DNA of 55,506 bases, taken from contig NZ_JAAAPJ010000004.1 in the NCBI RefSeq assembly GCF_009909145.1, forward strand, positions 1 to 55,506, in the 5' to 3' direction. The stretch is from Corallococcus silvisoli. Its GTDB lineage: Bacteria > Myxococcota > Myxococcia > Myxococcales > Myxococcaceae. The notes beneath the pieces were generated by a model. It searched no databases and was not told where the DNA came from. It saw only the letters and a program-made list of their open reading frames with translations. This document shows positions 8,399-16,544 of this stretch, in pieces; position 1 is the stretch's first letter, and every line of letters begins with the position of its first letter. Both the position numbers and the translations under genes were made by a program.

Positions 8399-9766
8399 AT
8401 GGACATCCAAAAGAACATCCTCACCGCCATTGGCCACACGCCGCTGGTGAAGCTCAACAAGCTCGTCGGTCCGAACGACGCCACCGTCCTCGTGAAGTGC
8501 GAGTTCATGAATCCCGGCGCGTCCATCAAGGACCGCATGGCGCTCTACATCATCGAAAAGGCCGAACGGGAGGGGAAGCTCAAGCCCGGCGGCACCATCG
8601 TGGAGAACACGTCCGGCAACACCGGCATGGGCGTGGCGCTGGCGGCGGCGGTGAAGGGCTACAAGTGCATCTTCACCATGCCGGACAAGATGTCCCTGGA
8701 GAAGATCAACCGCCTGAAGGCCATGGGCGCCCAGGTCGTCGTCACGCCGACCAACGTCCCCGCCGAGGATCCGCGCAGCTACTACGAGACCTCCAAGCGG
8801 CTGGCCCGTGAGACGCCCGGCGCCTTCATGCTGAACCAGTACCACAACCCGGACAACATCGAGGCGCACTACCACACGACGGGTCCGGAGATCTTCCAGC
8901 AGACCGAAGGCAAGTTCGACTACTTCGTGTCCGGCCTGGGCACCGGCGGCACCATGAGCGGCGCCGGCAAGTTCCTGAAGGAGAAGATCCCCGGCCTGAA
9001 GAACGTGGGCGTGGATCCGGAGGGCTCCGTCTACGAGGGCTACTTCAAGACGGGCAAGCTCACCGAGCCGCACGTCTACAAGGTCGAGGGCATCGGCGAG
9101 GACATGCTCTGCGGCGCGATGGACTTCTCCGTCGTGGACGACGTCCGCCAGGTGGATGACCGCATGTGCTTCAACGCCGCGCGCCGCCTCGCGCGCGAGG
9201 AGGGCATCTTCGCGGGCGGCTCCTCCGGCGCCGCGGTGCACGTGGCGGTGGAGCTGGCCAAGGAAGTGGGCAAGGGGAAGACCATCGTCGTCGTCCTGCC
9301 CGACTCCGGCAGCAGCTACATCAGCAAGTTCCACTCCGACGAGTGGATGCGTGACAACGGCTTCATGCAGGAGAAGGGCGCCGGCACCGTGCGCGACATC
9401 ATCGGGGCGAAGCCGCGCGACCTGAAGACGGCGAAGCGCGGGGACCGCGTGGACCACGTGGTGGAGACGATGCGCAGCCACGGCATCAGCCAGATGCCCG
9501 TGGTGTCCGACGACGGGCGCGCCGTGGGCATGGTGCACGAGTACGACCTGCTCAACGCCCTGGTGGCCAGCAAGGTGAAGTTCCAGGACGCCATCGACCC
9601 CATCGTCGCCCCGCTCCAGGGCGCCGTCTCCGCCGAGGCCAGCATCGACCGGCTGCGCGAGATCTTCGCGCGCGACAACGTGGCGGTGGTGAAGGACGGC
9701 GAGACGGTCATCGCCATCGTCACGAAGATCGACCTCATCGACCACCTGCACCGCACCGCCGCCTGA
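8399..9766 (+). CDS. cystathionine beta-synthase with C-terminal CBS pair
   Basis: A 455-residue PLP enzyme that condenses serine and homocysteine to cystathionine, the first step of reverse transsulfuration. The fold-type II core shows the PLP lysine in NPGASIKDRMA (K44), the substrate loop TSGNTGMG (71-78) and the phosphate-binding GLGTGGTMSG. After residue 340 two CBS repeats follow (VVETMRSHGISQMPVVSDDGRAVGMV and EIFARDNVAVVKDGETVIAIVTKIDL), the regulatory module of full-length CBS. It lacks the N-terminal heme region of animal CBS. The partner gamma-synthase/lyase gene is at 13496-14641. Cysteine synthase activity is the main alternative, but the CBS tail argues for CBS. Confidence 0.9.
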   Translation: MDIQKNILTAIGHTPLVKLNKLVGPNDATVLVKCEFMNPGASIKDRMALYIIEKAEREGKLKPGGTIVENTSGNTGMGVALAAAVKGYKCIFTMPDKMSLEKINRLKAMGAQVVVTPTNVPAEDPRSYYETSKRLARETPGAFMLNQYHNPDNIEAHYHTTGPEIFQQTEGKFDYFVSGLGTGGTMSGAGKFLKEKIPGLKNVGVDPEGSVYEGYFKTGKLTEPHVYKVEGIGEDMLCGAMDFSVVDDVRQVDDRMCFNAARRLAREEGIFAGGSSGAAVHVAVELAKEVGKGKTIVVVLPDSGSSYISKFHSDEWMRDNGFMQEKGAGTVRDIIGAKPRDLKTAKRGDRVDHVVETMRSHGISQMPVVSDDGRAVGMVHEYDLLNALVASKVKFQDAIDPIVAPLQGAVSAEASIDRLREIFARDNVAVVKDGETVIAIVTKIDLIDHLHRTAA

Positions 9767-9788
9767 GCGGCTGGCGCTGAAAACACCG

Positions 9789-9827
9789 CGGGCCCGGAAG
9801 GAGGAGCGAATCCTCCCTTCGGGCCCG
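9789..9827. terminator. strong GC-rich hairpin between convergent genes
   Basis: CGGGCCC (9789-9795) pairs with GGGCCCG (9821-9827), and GAAGGAGGA (9797-9805) pairs with TCCTCCCTTC (9811-9820) around a 5-nt loop. It lies between the stop of the CBS gene and the stop of the convergent acetyltransferase gene, so it can serve both strands. No long T-run follows. Confidence 0.6.
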
Positions 9828-9852
9828 TCGTGCGTTCCAGCGGTGTGCGCGG

Positions 9853-10248
9853 CTACTGCGGATCCGGCCGGGTCAGGTCCAGGGCCACCATGTGGAAGCC
9901 CTTGTCCACGTGCACGAAGCCAAAGCGCTTCGCCCGGTCCACGATGGCGTCCAGCTGCGAGTACCCGAGGAGCAGCTTGAACCCCTGCCGCCGGGCCTCG
10001 TCCCGGATGGCCGCGACGATGGCGTTGACGGCCTCGTTGCGGACTTCCTTGGACAATCCGGGGGCGGCGATGATGCCTTCAATCAACGCCACCGAACTGT
10101 CCGTGCGATACAGGAACCCCGCCGCCTTGTCCGGCACCACGTACCCCACCTCGGGCAGGGCCTCCGGGGTCATGGTCTCGTTCCAGGGCTTGCGCCACAG
10201 CTCGAGCAACCCGTGGTGGAGCTTGGGGTCGAAGCGGACGGGCTTCAT
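9853..10248 (-). CDS. small GNAT-like acetyltransferase, phage type
   Basis: A 131-residue protein, MKPVRFDPKLHHGLLELWRK at its start. The middle (AGFLYRTDSSVALIEGIIAAPGLSKEVRNEAVNAIVAAIRDEARRQGF) and the end (LLLGYSQLDAIVDRAKRFGFVH) follow the strand-helix-strand layout of a GNAT domain. The canonical acetyl-CoA loop (Q/RxxGxG/A) is not obvious, so activity is uncertain. I associate this compact form with proteins encoded beside phage virion genes; that is recollection, not a search. The ATG follows the stop of the upstream 132-residue gene by 3 bp, so the two form an operon. Substrate unknown. Confidence 0.6.
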   Translation of the reverse strand: MKPVRFDPKLHHGLLELWRKPWNETMTPEALPEVGYVVPDKAAGFLYRTDSSVALIEGIIAAPGLSKEVRNEAVNAIVAAIRDEARRQGFKLLLGYSQLDAIVDRAKRFGFVHVDKGFHMVALDLTRPDPQ

Positions 10249-10251
10249 GAA

Positions 10252-10650
10252 CTAGGAGAGGAACGTCGACATGCGCTGCGCGGCCAGCTCGGTCGCGTTG
10301 CCCAGGCCCAGGTTGGTGAGCGGGTTGGCCTTGGTGGACTTGAACAGGTCGCCGACGATGTCGGTGACCTTGCTCTTGCCCTTGGCCAGGTTCAGCGCGC
10401 CGGACAGCAGGCTGTTGCCGCCCGCGCCGTCCATCAGGCCGGAGTTGGCGAAGGCCCCTAGCGCGTTCTTGAACACGCCGCCGCCCGGGATGAGGTCGGT
10501 GGCCGCGCCCAGGAGCGACTGGATGGGGTTCTTGCCCTGCATCAGGCCGCTGGCGAAGCTCATCGCCGCGCCCAGAAGCGGGTTCACCATCGTCACGAAC
10601 GGCTTGACGATGTCCATCACCTTGCCGAGAGCCTTGCCGATGCCACCCAT
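10252..10650 (-). CDS. Gly/Ala/Leu-rich amphipathic protein of unknown function
   Basis: A 132-residue protein without cysteine, starting MGGIGKALGKVMDIVKPFVT. It alternates hydrophobic helices (VNPLLGAAMSFASGLM, IQSLLGAATDLIPGGG, LLSGALNLAKGK) with Gly breaks and has no signal peptide or clear transmembrane span. Composition recalls small virion-associated, harpin-like or pore-forming helical proteins, but I recognise no family. The start is well supported: AAAGGA lies about 8 nt before the ATG. It leads the operon with the GNAT-like gene 3 bp downstream. A terminator for the previous gene lies about 115 bp upstream, so it probably has its own promoter in 10651-10765. Confidence 0.6.
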   Translation of the reverse strand: MGGIGKALGKVMDIVKPFVTMVNPLLGAAMSFASGLMQGKNPIQSLLGAATDLIPGGGVFKNALGAFANSGLMDGAGGNSLLSGALNLAKGKSKVTDIVGDLFKSTKANPLTNLGLGNATELAAQRMSTFLS

Positions 10651-10765
10651 GGTCGTGATCCTTTTCGTGGGGAGCCGCCTGGGCCCCCGAAGTGAGACTG
10701 ACAGTAGGATTGTCGGAAGGTCGGCGAAGAAGTTTCCGGTGTCGGGATTATCCGCCGCCCGCCGG

Positions 10766-10788
10766 AAAAAGCCCCGGAGTTCCGGGGC
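10766..10788 (-). terminator. intrinsic terminator of the 152-residue protein gene
   Basis: Perfect GCCCCGGA/TCCGGGGC stem (10771-10778 with 10781-10788), followed on the minus strand by TTTTT (10770-10766). It lies 14 bp after the stop of the gene at 10803-11261. The tight 2-nt gap means the real loop opens one or two base pairs. Confidence 0.75.
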
Positions 10789-10802
10789 CTTGGCGAAGGG
10801 AT

Positions 10803-11261
10803 TTAGCCCCGGATGGGGCCCTTCTTCGCCTCCGCCGGATCCACGGCGGCGCCCGTCTTGGGGGCCACCGTCTGGCCGCCCTTGTTGGTCGCCCCCAGCG
10901 CGGCGCTGTAGCGCTGCTCGTGGCTCTTGTCGCTGCTGAAGCCGTCGCGCTGCTGCGCCGGGCTGATGGCGATCTCCCCGTCGATGATCTTCTGCAGGTG
11001 GGTTTCGATCTCCGCCACCGTGGCGATCTTCGGGTCGCGCGCCTTCAGCTCCTCATCCGGGATGATCTCCAGCTGGGGCGGCTTGTCGGGGTGGATGGCG
11101 TAGTCGAGGATCTTCTCCACGTACTGCGCGACGGGGATCTTCAGCATCTCCGCCTGCTGCTGCACGTCCGTGTCGGCCAGCAGCTCCGCGCGCACCACTT
11201 CCACGGGACGCTTCAGCCGGCTGGGCGCCGGGGGAGGAACCACCTCGTTGGGGTTGGACAT
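10803..11261 (-). CDS. hypothetical protein of the 9853-11261 cassette
   Basis: A 152-residue soluble protein, MSNPNEVVPPPAPSRLKRP at its start. The central part is predicted helical and charged (VEVVRAELLADTDVQQQAEMLKIPVAQYVEKILDYAIHP; VAEIETHLQKIIDGEIAISPAQQ), while both ends are Pro/Gly/Ala-rich and probably disordered. No cysteine, signal peptide or membrane segment. I recognise no family. AAGGAG stands about 6 nt before the ATG, which supports the start. It is monocistronic, as a strong terminator directly follows. Confidence 0.6.
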   Translation of the reverse strand: MSNPNEVVPPPAPSRLKRPVEVVRAELLADTDVQQQAEMLKIPVAQYVEKILDYAIHPDKPPQLEIIPDEELKARDPKIATVAEIETHLQKIIDGEIAISPAQQRDGFSSDKSHEQRYSAALGATNKGGQTVAPKTGAAVDPAEAKKGPIRG

Positions 11262-11367
11262 GGGCTTCTCCTTTGGGCCTATTGCTAACCCAGGTCAGCC
11301 CCGGAACTCAAAGTGGGGGCCCCTGGAAGGGCCACGGCGCGGCCCGCTCCCCAGGCCCCCGTGGGCG

Positions 11368-11814
11368 TCAAGGGGCCGGGCGGCGGGCGAAGAGCGCGTT
11401 GGCGATCTCCGTCATCACCACGTCGCCGTGCTGGTTGACGACCTCGAAGCGGAACTTGAGCGCGCCCCGGTCCGGCTTGCTGGCGGAGGGCCGGGCCTCC
11501 AGCGTCTCGATGCGCACGGAGAGCGCGTCCCCGGGGCGCACCGGCTTCTTCCAGCGCAGCTCGTCCAGGCCCGGGGAGCCCATGCTGGCGGCCTGACCGA
11601 GCAGTCCCTCCACCAGGAGCTTGTGGCAGATGGCGGCGGTGTGCCAGCCGCTGGCGATGATGCCGCCATAGATGCTCTGCCGGGCGGCGTCCTCGTCGAC
11701 GTGGAAGGGCTGGGGGTCGAACTGGCGCGCGAACGCGAGGATCTCCTCGCGCGTCACCACGTACGGCCCCCGCTCCATCACCTCGCCGATGGGGAAGTCC
11801 TCGAAGTAGCGCAT
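11368..11814 (-). CDS. MaoC-like hot-dog dehydratase
   Basis: A 148-residue MaoC-domain protein, probably an (R)-specific enoyl-CoA hydratase acting on acyl-CoA intermediates. The hydratase-2 motif is visible in [17 protein letters not shown] (catalytic Asp and His), followed by [19 protein letters not shown] and, near the end, [22 protein letters not shown], which is the typical final strand. Length matches single-hot-dog family members. It is not coupled to its neighbours: 93 bp to the downstream phosphoesterase start region of the next gene and 106 bp from the hypothetical gene on the other side. The true acyl substrate cannot be read from sequence. Confidence 0.85.
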   Translation of the reverse strand: MRYFEDFPIGEVMERGPYVVTREEILAFARQFDPQPFHVDEDAARQSIYGGIIASGWHTAAICHKLLVEGLLGQAASMGSPGLDELRWKKPVRPGDALSVRIETLEARPSASKPDRGALKFRFEVVNQHGDVVMTEIANALFARRPAP

Positions 11815-11907
11815 GGTGTCCCTTCCGGTGCCGGGCCCGCCGGCGGTTCAAGAAGCGTGGAGCGGCGTCGCCGCCCTTCCCTACCACCGTCCGGCGCGCA
11901 TCGGGGG

Positions 11908-13320
11908 CTAACGCGGCGGAAGCGGCTCCTCGGGGTCGGCCACGGACTCCGGCGTGTCCGCGGGCGGCACGGGGCCCTGGAGCTCCGGCGCGACGCGGCC
12001 GTCCATGGGTCCCGGCCGCGACTCGGTCCCCGCGTCCAGGGCCGCCTCCTGGACGCCAGGAGCGACGGCGACCACCGGCTTCTTCAGGATCAGCGTGTCG
12101 CGCACGGTGTTGTTGGAGGTGATGAACCGCGCCGTGAGCGTGCTGCCGTCAACCAGCACGTCCAGGAAGCCATAGGCCGCGGCGTCGCGCACCTCGGTCC
12201 AGGCGGGCTGGGGGGAGGAGAAGGGGCGCAGCGTGGCGCCGCCGCTGCCCACCACGAGGTACGGGATGCCGCGCTGGCCGTAGGACGCCTCGGCGTCGCC
12301 ATGCATGGGCTTGCTGCGCTCGTAGTCATGGTCATGGCCGGTGAGGACCAGGTCCACGCCGTACTTCTCGAACAGCGGGCCGAACTGGCGGCGCATGGTG
12401 AGCTGCGAGCCGTGCACGCCACTGGACCAGGACGGGTGGTGGAAGAAGGCCACCTTCCACAAGCGGGAGCTCGCGATCAGGTCGGCCTCCGCCCAGGCCT
12501 TCTGCGCCGCGAGCGTGCACCGGTCCGGCGAAGCCAGCCCCACCGCGCAGTTGGAGTCCAGCGCGAGGAAGTGCACCGGCCCCCAGTCGAAGGAGTAGTA
12601 GCGCTCGGAGCCCTGCGGGTTGTTGGTGGGCAGGTACATGTTGTCCAGGTAGGGCTGCGCCTGGGCCGTCACGTACTCGTGGTTGCCGGGCGTGGCGAAC
12701 ATGGGCACCTCGCGCAGCAGCGGGGCCATGGGCGTGAAGAGGTGCGCCTGGAGCTCCGCTTCCGTGCCGGACGGGTAGGCGTTGTCGCCCAGGGTCAGCA
12801 GCAGCTCCGAACGCCACTGGGGCATGGCCATCACCTCCAGCACCTTCTTCTGCATGGCACCGCCCGTGCCGAAGTCGCCCATGGCGGTGAAGTGCGTCTG
12901 CAGGGACGAGGTGCCCGTGGCCGTCTGGAAGCTGCGCAGGCCCGTGGTGCTGCCGCATGCGTCCACCACGTAGCCATACGTGTGGCCCGCGGACAGACCG
13001 GTCAGCGTCACCGCGTGGTGCGTGCCGGACAGGCCCGCGCTGACGGAGGACGTGAGGGTGTTGCCCTCGCCGTAGCGCACCGTGGGCAGACAGTCGCTCT
13101 CGGTGCGGAAGGCCACGATGGCGGACGTTTGATGCACGCTCTGCAGATACGGCCAACGCGGCAGCGCGGGGCCGGAGTCCGTCAGGGACGGCGATACGGC
13201 GCACCCCCGGGAGTCGGCGGAGGCGGGGCTGTTGCAGTCGGGCGTGGAGGCCGGCGACGCGCAAGCGCCCAGGAGCCACGCGCCCACGAGGCAGGTGGAG
13301 ACACGCCGTCGAGTCCGCAT
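11908..13320 (-). CDS. lipoprotein metallophosphoesterase with Fn3-like N-domain
   Basis: A 470-residue calcineurin-like phosphoesterase resembling purple acid phosphatases. A lipoprotein signal (MRTRRRVSTCLVGAWLLGAC) places it on an outer envelope membrane. A fibronectin-III-like domain follows (LPTVRYGEG ... VTLTGLSAGHTYGYVV). The catalytic part has GDFGTGG, LGDNAYPSG, GNHEY, FFHHPSW and GHDHDYER, the full set of metal ligands. The tail is Pro-rich and probably disordered. Start at the ATG at 13320 gives the most typical signal peptide; an in-frame ATG (13362) or a GTG behind GGAGGG lies upstream. It likely scavenges phosphate from esters outside the cell. Confidence 0.85.
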   Translation of the reverse strand: MRTRRRVSTCLVGAWLLGACASPASTPDCNSPASADSRGCAVSPSLTDSGPALPRWPYLQSVHQTSAIVAFRTESDCLPTVRYGEGNTLTSSVSAGLSGTHHAVTLTGLSAGHTYGYVVDACGSTTGLRSFQTATGTSSLQTHFTAMGDFGTGGAMQKKVLEVMAMPQWRSELLLTLGDNAYPSGTEAELQAHLFTPMAPLLREVPMFATPGNHEYVTAQAQPYLDNMYLPTNNPQGSERYYSFDWGPVHFLALDSNCAVGLASPDRCTLAAQKAWAEADLIASSRLWKVAFFHHPSWSSGVHGSQLTMRRQFGPLFEKYGVDLVLTGHDHDYERSKPMHGDAEASYGQRGIPYLVVGSGGATLRPFSSPQPAWTEVRDAAAYGFLDVLVDGSTLTARFITSNNTVRDTLILKKPVVAVAPGVQEAALDAGTESRPGPMDGRVAPELQGPVPPADTPESVADPEEPLPPR

Positions 13321-13426
13321 CGCGCCATGAACGTTGTGCACCACTCCACATCCCTCCTGCATGGGGGGCCTCCCGGGCCGCCCGAGCGTGAACAGGCAGG
13401 TTTCACATCCTGGGGCCGGAAATGAC

Positions 13427-13468
13427 CAGGGCCTCCACGCCCCCGGGATGCGGAGCGGGAAGGCCCTG
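13427..13468 (-). terminator. hairpin terminator after the gamma-synthase gene
   Basis: CAGGGCCT (13427-13434) pairs with AGGCCCTG (13461-13468). It lies 28 bp beyond the stop of the minus-strand gene ending at 13496. The tail on that strand has only a weak T-stretch. Confidence 0.4.
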
Positions 13469-13495
13469 TCATGAAGCGGCCACTGCGCGTGGGGA

Positions 13496-14641
13496 CTACT
13501 TCACGCGGTCGAGCGCCTGCGCGAGGTCGTCGATGAGGTCCTGGGCGTCCTCGATGCCGACGGACAGGCGGATGAAGCCGTCCGCGATGCCCAGCTTCTC
13601 CCGCGTCTCCTTGGGGACGGAGGCGTGGGTCATGATGGCGGGGTGCTCGATGAGGGACTCGACACCCCCCAGGGACTCGGCGCAGGCGAAGACCTTGACC
13701 GTCTTGAGGAAGGTGCGCGCCGCCTCCAGGCCGCCGTGGATGTCGAACGTCAGCATGCCGCCGAAGCCGGTCATCTGCTGGCGCGCCAGGGCGTGCTGCG
13801 GGTGCGTCTCCAGGCCCGGGTAGGTGACCTTCTTCACCTGCTTGTGCGTGGACAGGTACTGGGCGACCTTCATCGCGTTGTGCGCGTGGCGGTCCATGCG
13901 CACGTGCAGCGTCTTCACGCCGCGCAGAACGAGGAAGCTGTCGAAGGCGCCGGACACGCCGCCCACCGCGTTCTGCAGGAAGTACATCCGCTCCGCGATG
14001 TCGTCGCGGCTGGTGCAGACGAAGCCGCCCACCACGTCGCTGTGGCCGTTGAGGTACTTGGTCGTGGAGTGCGCGACGACGTCGAAGCCCAGCGACAGGG
14101 GCTTCTGGAAGTACGGCGTCATGAACGTGTTGTCCGCGACGGACAGGATGCCGTGCTTCTTGGCGATCTCCGCGATGCGGCCCAGGTCGATGAGCTTGAG
14201 CATCGGGTTCGTCGGCGTCTCCACCCAGACCATCTTCGTCTTCGGGGTGATGGCCGCCTCGAAGTTCTCCGGCTTGGAGAGGTCCACGAAGGAGTACGTG
14301 ATGCCCGAGCGCTTCCACACCTTGTCGAAGAGCCGGAAGGTGCCGCCGTACACGTCGTCGGAGACGATGACGTGGTCACCGGACTCCAGCATGTGCATCA
14401 GCATGTCGGTGCCGGCGAGGCCGGACGCGAACGCGGCGCCGTACTTGGCGCCCTCCAGCGCGGCCAGGCAGTCCTGCAGCGCCTTGCGCGTGGGGTTCTG
14501 CGTGCGGCTGTACTCGTAGCCCTTGTGCTCCCCCGGCCCGTCCTGGACGTAGGTGGAGGTCAGGTAGACGGGCGTCATGATGGCGCCCGTGGTGGGGTCC
14601 GGCTCCTGGCCGGCATGGATGGCGAGCGTGTCGAAGCGCAT
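13496..14641 (-). CDS. cystathionine gamma-synthase/gamma-lyase family PLP enzyme
   Basis: A 381-residue Cys/Met-metabolism PLP enzyme (fold type I). The Schiff-base lysine is K195 in HSTTKYLNGHSD, with D170-N171-T172-F173 stacking on the cofactor and the YSRTQNPTR substrate-binding motif near residue 44. Family members either join O-acyl-homoserine to cysteine (gamma-synthase) or cleave cystathionine (gamma-lyase), and sequence inspection alone does not decide. The presence of a cystathionine beta-synthase gene 3.7 kb away favours the lyase role in reverse transsulfuration, though automated annotation would often say gamma-synthase. A hairpin terminator follows the stop. Confidence 0.88.
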   Translation of the reverse strand: MRFDTLAIHAGQEPDPTTGAIMTPVYLTSTYVQDGPGEHKGYEYSRTQNPTRKALQDCLAALEGAKYGAAFASGLAGTDMLMHMLESGDHVIVSDDVYGGTFRLFDKVWKRSGITYSFVDLSKPENFEAAITPKTKMVWVETPTNPMLKLIDLGRIAEIAKKHGILSVADNTFMTPYFQKPLSLGFDVVAHSTTKYLNGHSDVVGGFVCTSRDDIAERMYFLQNAVGGVSGAFDSFLVLRGVKTLHVRMDRHAHNAMKVAQYLSTHKQVKKVTYPGLETHPQHALARQQMTGFGGMLTFDIHGGLEAARTFLKTVKVFACAESLGGVESLIEHPAIMTHASVPKETREKLGIADGFIRLSVGIEDAQDLIDDLAQALDRVK

Positions 14642-14690
14642 GGCTCGCGAACTAACACACTCCCGCGGGCGGCGCAGCGCTCCTGGGGTC

Positions 14691-15452
14691 CTACTCGAAG
14701 CGGCCGTGCCGGCCCGCGCCCTTCGCGAAGCGGGTGGCCCCAGCGATGGACTCCGTCTGGAGCACCTTCACCCCGGCCAGGAACTCCTGGCGCATCGCGT
14801 CTTCAAAGGTCCGGTCCGCCTGGGCATAGGCGGACGCCCGGTCCGCCTTCATGCACCCCTGGGGGAAGCCGGCGATCTGGGCGGCCAGCGCCTCCGCCGC
14901 GCTCCGGGCCTCGCCCTTGGGCACCACGCGGTTGACCAGGCCCATGCCGAGCGCCTCGCTGGCCGCCACGGGCCGGCCCGTGAGGATGAGGTCCAGGGCT
15001 CGGGACAGGCCAATCAGCCGGGGCAGCCGCACCGTGCCCCCGTCGATGAGCGGCACACCCCAGCGGCGGCAGAAGACGCCCAGCACCGCGTCCTCCTCCA
15101 CCACGCGCAGGTCACACCACAGGGCCAGCTCCAGCCCCCCCGCCACCGCGTGGCCGCTGATGGCCGCCACCACGGGCTTGGACAGCTGGAGGCGGGAGGG
15201 GCCCATGGGGCCATCGCCGTCCGGCTCCAGGCGCAGCAGGCGCCCTTCCGACACGGCCTTCAGGTCCGCGCCCGCGCAGAACGTGCCCGCGTCGCCGAAG
15301 AGGACGCCCACGCGCGCGTCCGGGTCCGCGTCGAAGGCTCGGAAGGCGTCCGCCAGCTCGCGGGCCGTGTCGGCGTCCACGGCGTTGCGGACCTCCGGCC
15401 GGTGGAGGATGACGGTGGTGACGGGGCCGCTCTTCTCGACGCGCACGCTCAT
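14691..15452 (-). CDS. enoyl-CoA hydratase/isomerase family protein
   Basis: A 253-residue crotonase-fold protein. The oxyanion-hole segments are FCAGADLKAV and the GHAVAGGLELAL block, and the C-terminus carries the trimerisation helix. The residue equivalent to one catalytic Glu appears in GGLELALWCDLRV; the second is not clear because the usual pair is replaced in FCRRWGVPLIDGG, so hydratase activity is not assured. I start at the ATG at 15452 (MSVRVEKSGPV); extension to 15554 would overlap the divergent methyltransferase start at 15538. It is the last gene of its own unit, with the gamma-synthase gene 49 bp downstream. Confidence 0.85.
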   Translation of the reverse strand: MSVRVEKSGPVTTVILHRPEVRNAVDADTARELADAFRAFDADPDARVGVLFGDAGTFCAGADLKAVSEGRLLRLEPDGDGPMGPSRLQLSKPVVAAISGHAVAGGLELALWCDLRVVEEDAVLGVFCRRWGVPLIDGGTVRLPRLIGLSRALDLILTGRPVAASEALGMGLVNRVVPKGEARSAAEALAAQIAGFPQGCMKADRASAYAQADRTFEDAMRQEFLAGVKVLQTESIAGATRFAKGAGRHGRFE

Positions 15453-15537
15453 GGCCCCCGTGTTTTCCCCCGCCCCCCGGCCCGCCTGCAATATGAGGGA
15501 CGGCGCGCGGGTGCGAAACAGGAAGGACCGACGGGGC

Positions 15538-16524
15538 ATGGCCGACGAAGGCAATCAGCGGACGCAGGGCACGGGCATGTTCGAGAACCGCCTGCGCAAG
15601 AACGCGAAGCGCCTGCGCAAGTGGGCTCGCGCGCAGGGGCTCACCGCCTTCCGCGTCTACGACCGGGACATCCCCGAGTACTCCTACGCCGTGGACCTCT
15701 ACGGCGACCACGCCCACGTCGTGGAGTTCCCGCGCCGCAAGGCCCACGCGAAGGGCGCGAACGCGGACGCGGACCGCGCGGAGGTCCTGGCCGCCGTCAC
15801 CAGCGTGCTGGGCGTGCCGCCGGAGCGCACCTCCGTGAAGACCCACACCCCCCAGCCCTGGGGCCGCTCGCAGTACGGCCGCGTGGGTGAGGGCAGCGAA
15901 CGGCTGGTGGTGGAAGAACAGGGCCTCAAGTTCTGGGTGAACCTGGGTGACTACCTGGACACCGGCCTCTTCATGGACCACCGCAACACCCGGGCACGCG
16001 TGCGCACCGAGGCGAAGGGCAAGCACTTCCTCAACCTCTTCGCCTACACGGGCGCGTTCACGGTGTACGCGGCGGCAGGCGGCGCGGCGGGCAGCGTGAG
16101 CGTGGACCTGTCCAACACGTACCTGGACTGGGCGGAGGACAACCTGGTCCTCAACGGGCTGGCGGATCCGCGCCACGTGCTCATCCGCGCGGACGCGAAG
16201 GCGTGGCTGGAGGAGCAGGCCCGGCACGGAGACACGCAGTTCGATCTCATCGTCTGCGACCCGCCGTCGTTCTCCACGTCGAAGAAGATGTCGGGCACGT
16301 TCGACGTGCAGCGCGACCACGTGCGGATGCTGGAACACCTCCGAGCGCTCATGGCCCCCGGAGGCGTCCTCTACTTCTCCACCAACTTCCTGGGCTTCGA
16401 GCTGAAGGACTCCGCGACCCGGGGCATGGAGCAGGTGGAGGAGCTCACCCCCCGCTCCATCCCCGAGGACTTCCACCGCAAGGAGATCCACCGCTGCTGG
16501 CGCATGGTGGCCCCCTCGCGATGA
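15538..16524 (+). CDS. class I rRNA methyltransferase, RlmK-like
   Basis: A 328-residue SAM methyltransferase matching the C-terminal (RlmK) half of E. coli RlmKL, which makes m7G2069 in 23S rRNA. It has the RlmK opening FENRLRKNAKRLRKWARAQG, then PEYSYAVDLYGDHAHVVEF, SAM motif I as NLFAYTGAFTVYAAAGGA, the acidic SVDLSNTYLDWAEDN, and the DPPSF catalytic motif in CDPPSFSTSKK. The N-terminal RlmL/THUMP half is absent, so it is a stand-alone domain. AGGAAGGA lies about 10 nt before the ATG and fixes the start. It is divergent from the hydratase gene (85 bp) and convergent with the Cys-rich lipoprotein gene (20 bp). Confidence 0.85.
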   Translation: MADEGNQRTQGTGMFENRLRKNAKRLRKWARAQGLTAFRVYDRDIPEYSYAVDLYGDHAHVVEFPRRKAHAKGANADADRAEVLAAVTSVLGVPPERTSVKTHTPQPWGRSQYGRVGEGSERLVVEEQGLKFWVNLGDYLDTGLFMDHRNTRARVRTEAKGKHFLNLFAYTGAFTVYAAAGGAAGSVSVDLSNTYLDWAEDNLVLNGLADPRHVLIRADAKAWLEEQARHGDTQFDLIVCDPPSFSTSKKMSGTFDVQRDHVRMLEHLRALMAPGGVLYFSTNFLGFELKDSATRGMEQVEELTPRSIPEDFHRKEIHRCWRMVAPSR

Positions 16525-16544
16525 GCGGCGTCAGCCTTTAGCGG

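Noticed and set aside
9853..11261. A prophage
   Set aside because: Apart from one phage-like acetyltransferase there is no integrase, capsid, terminase or attachment site.
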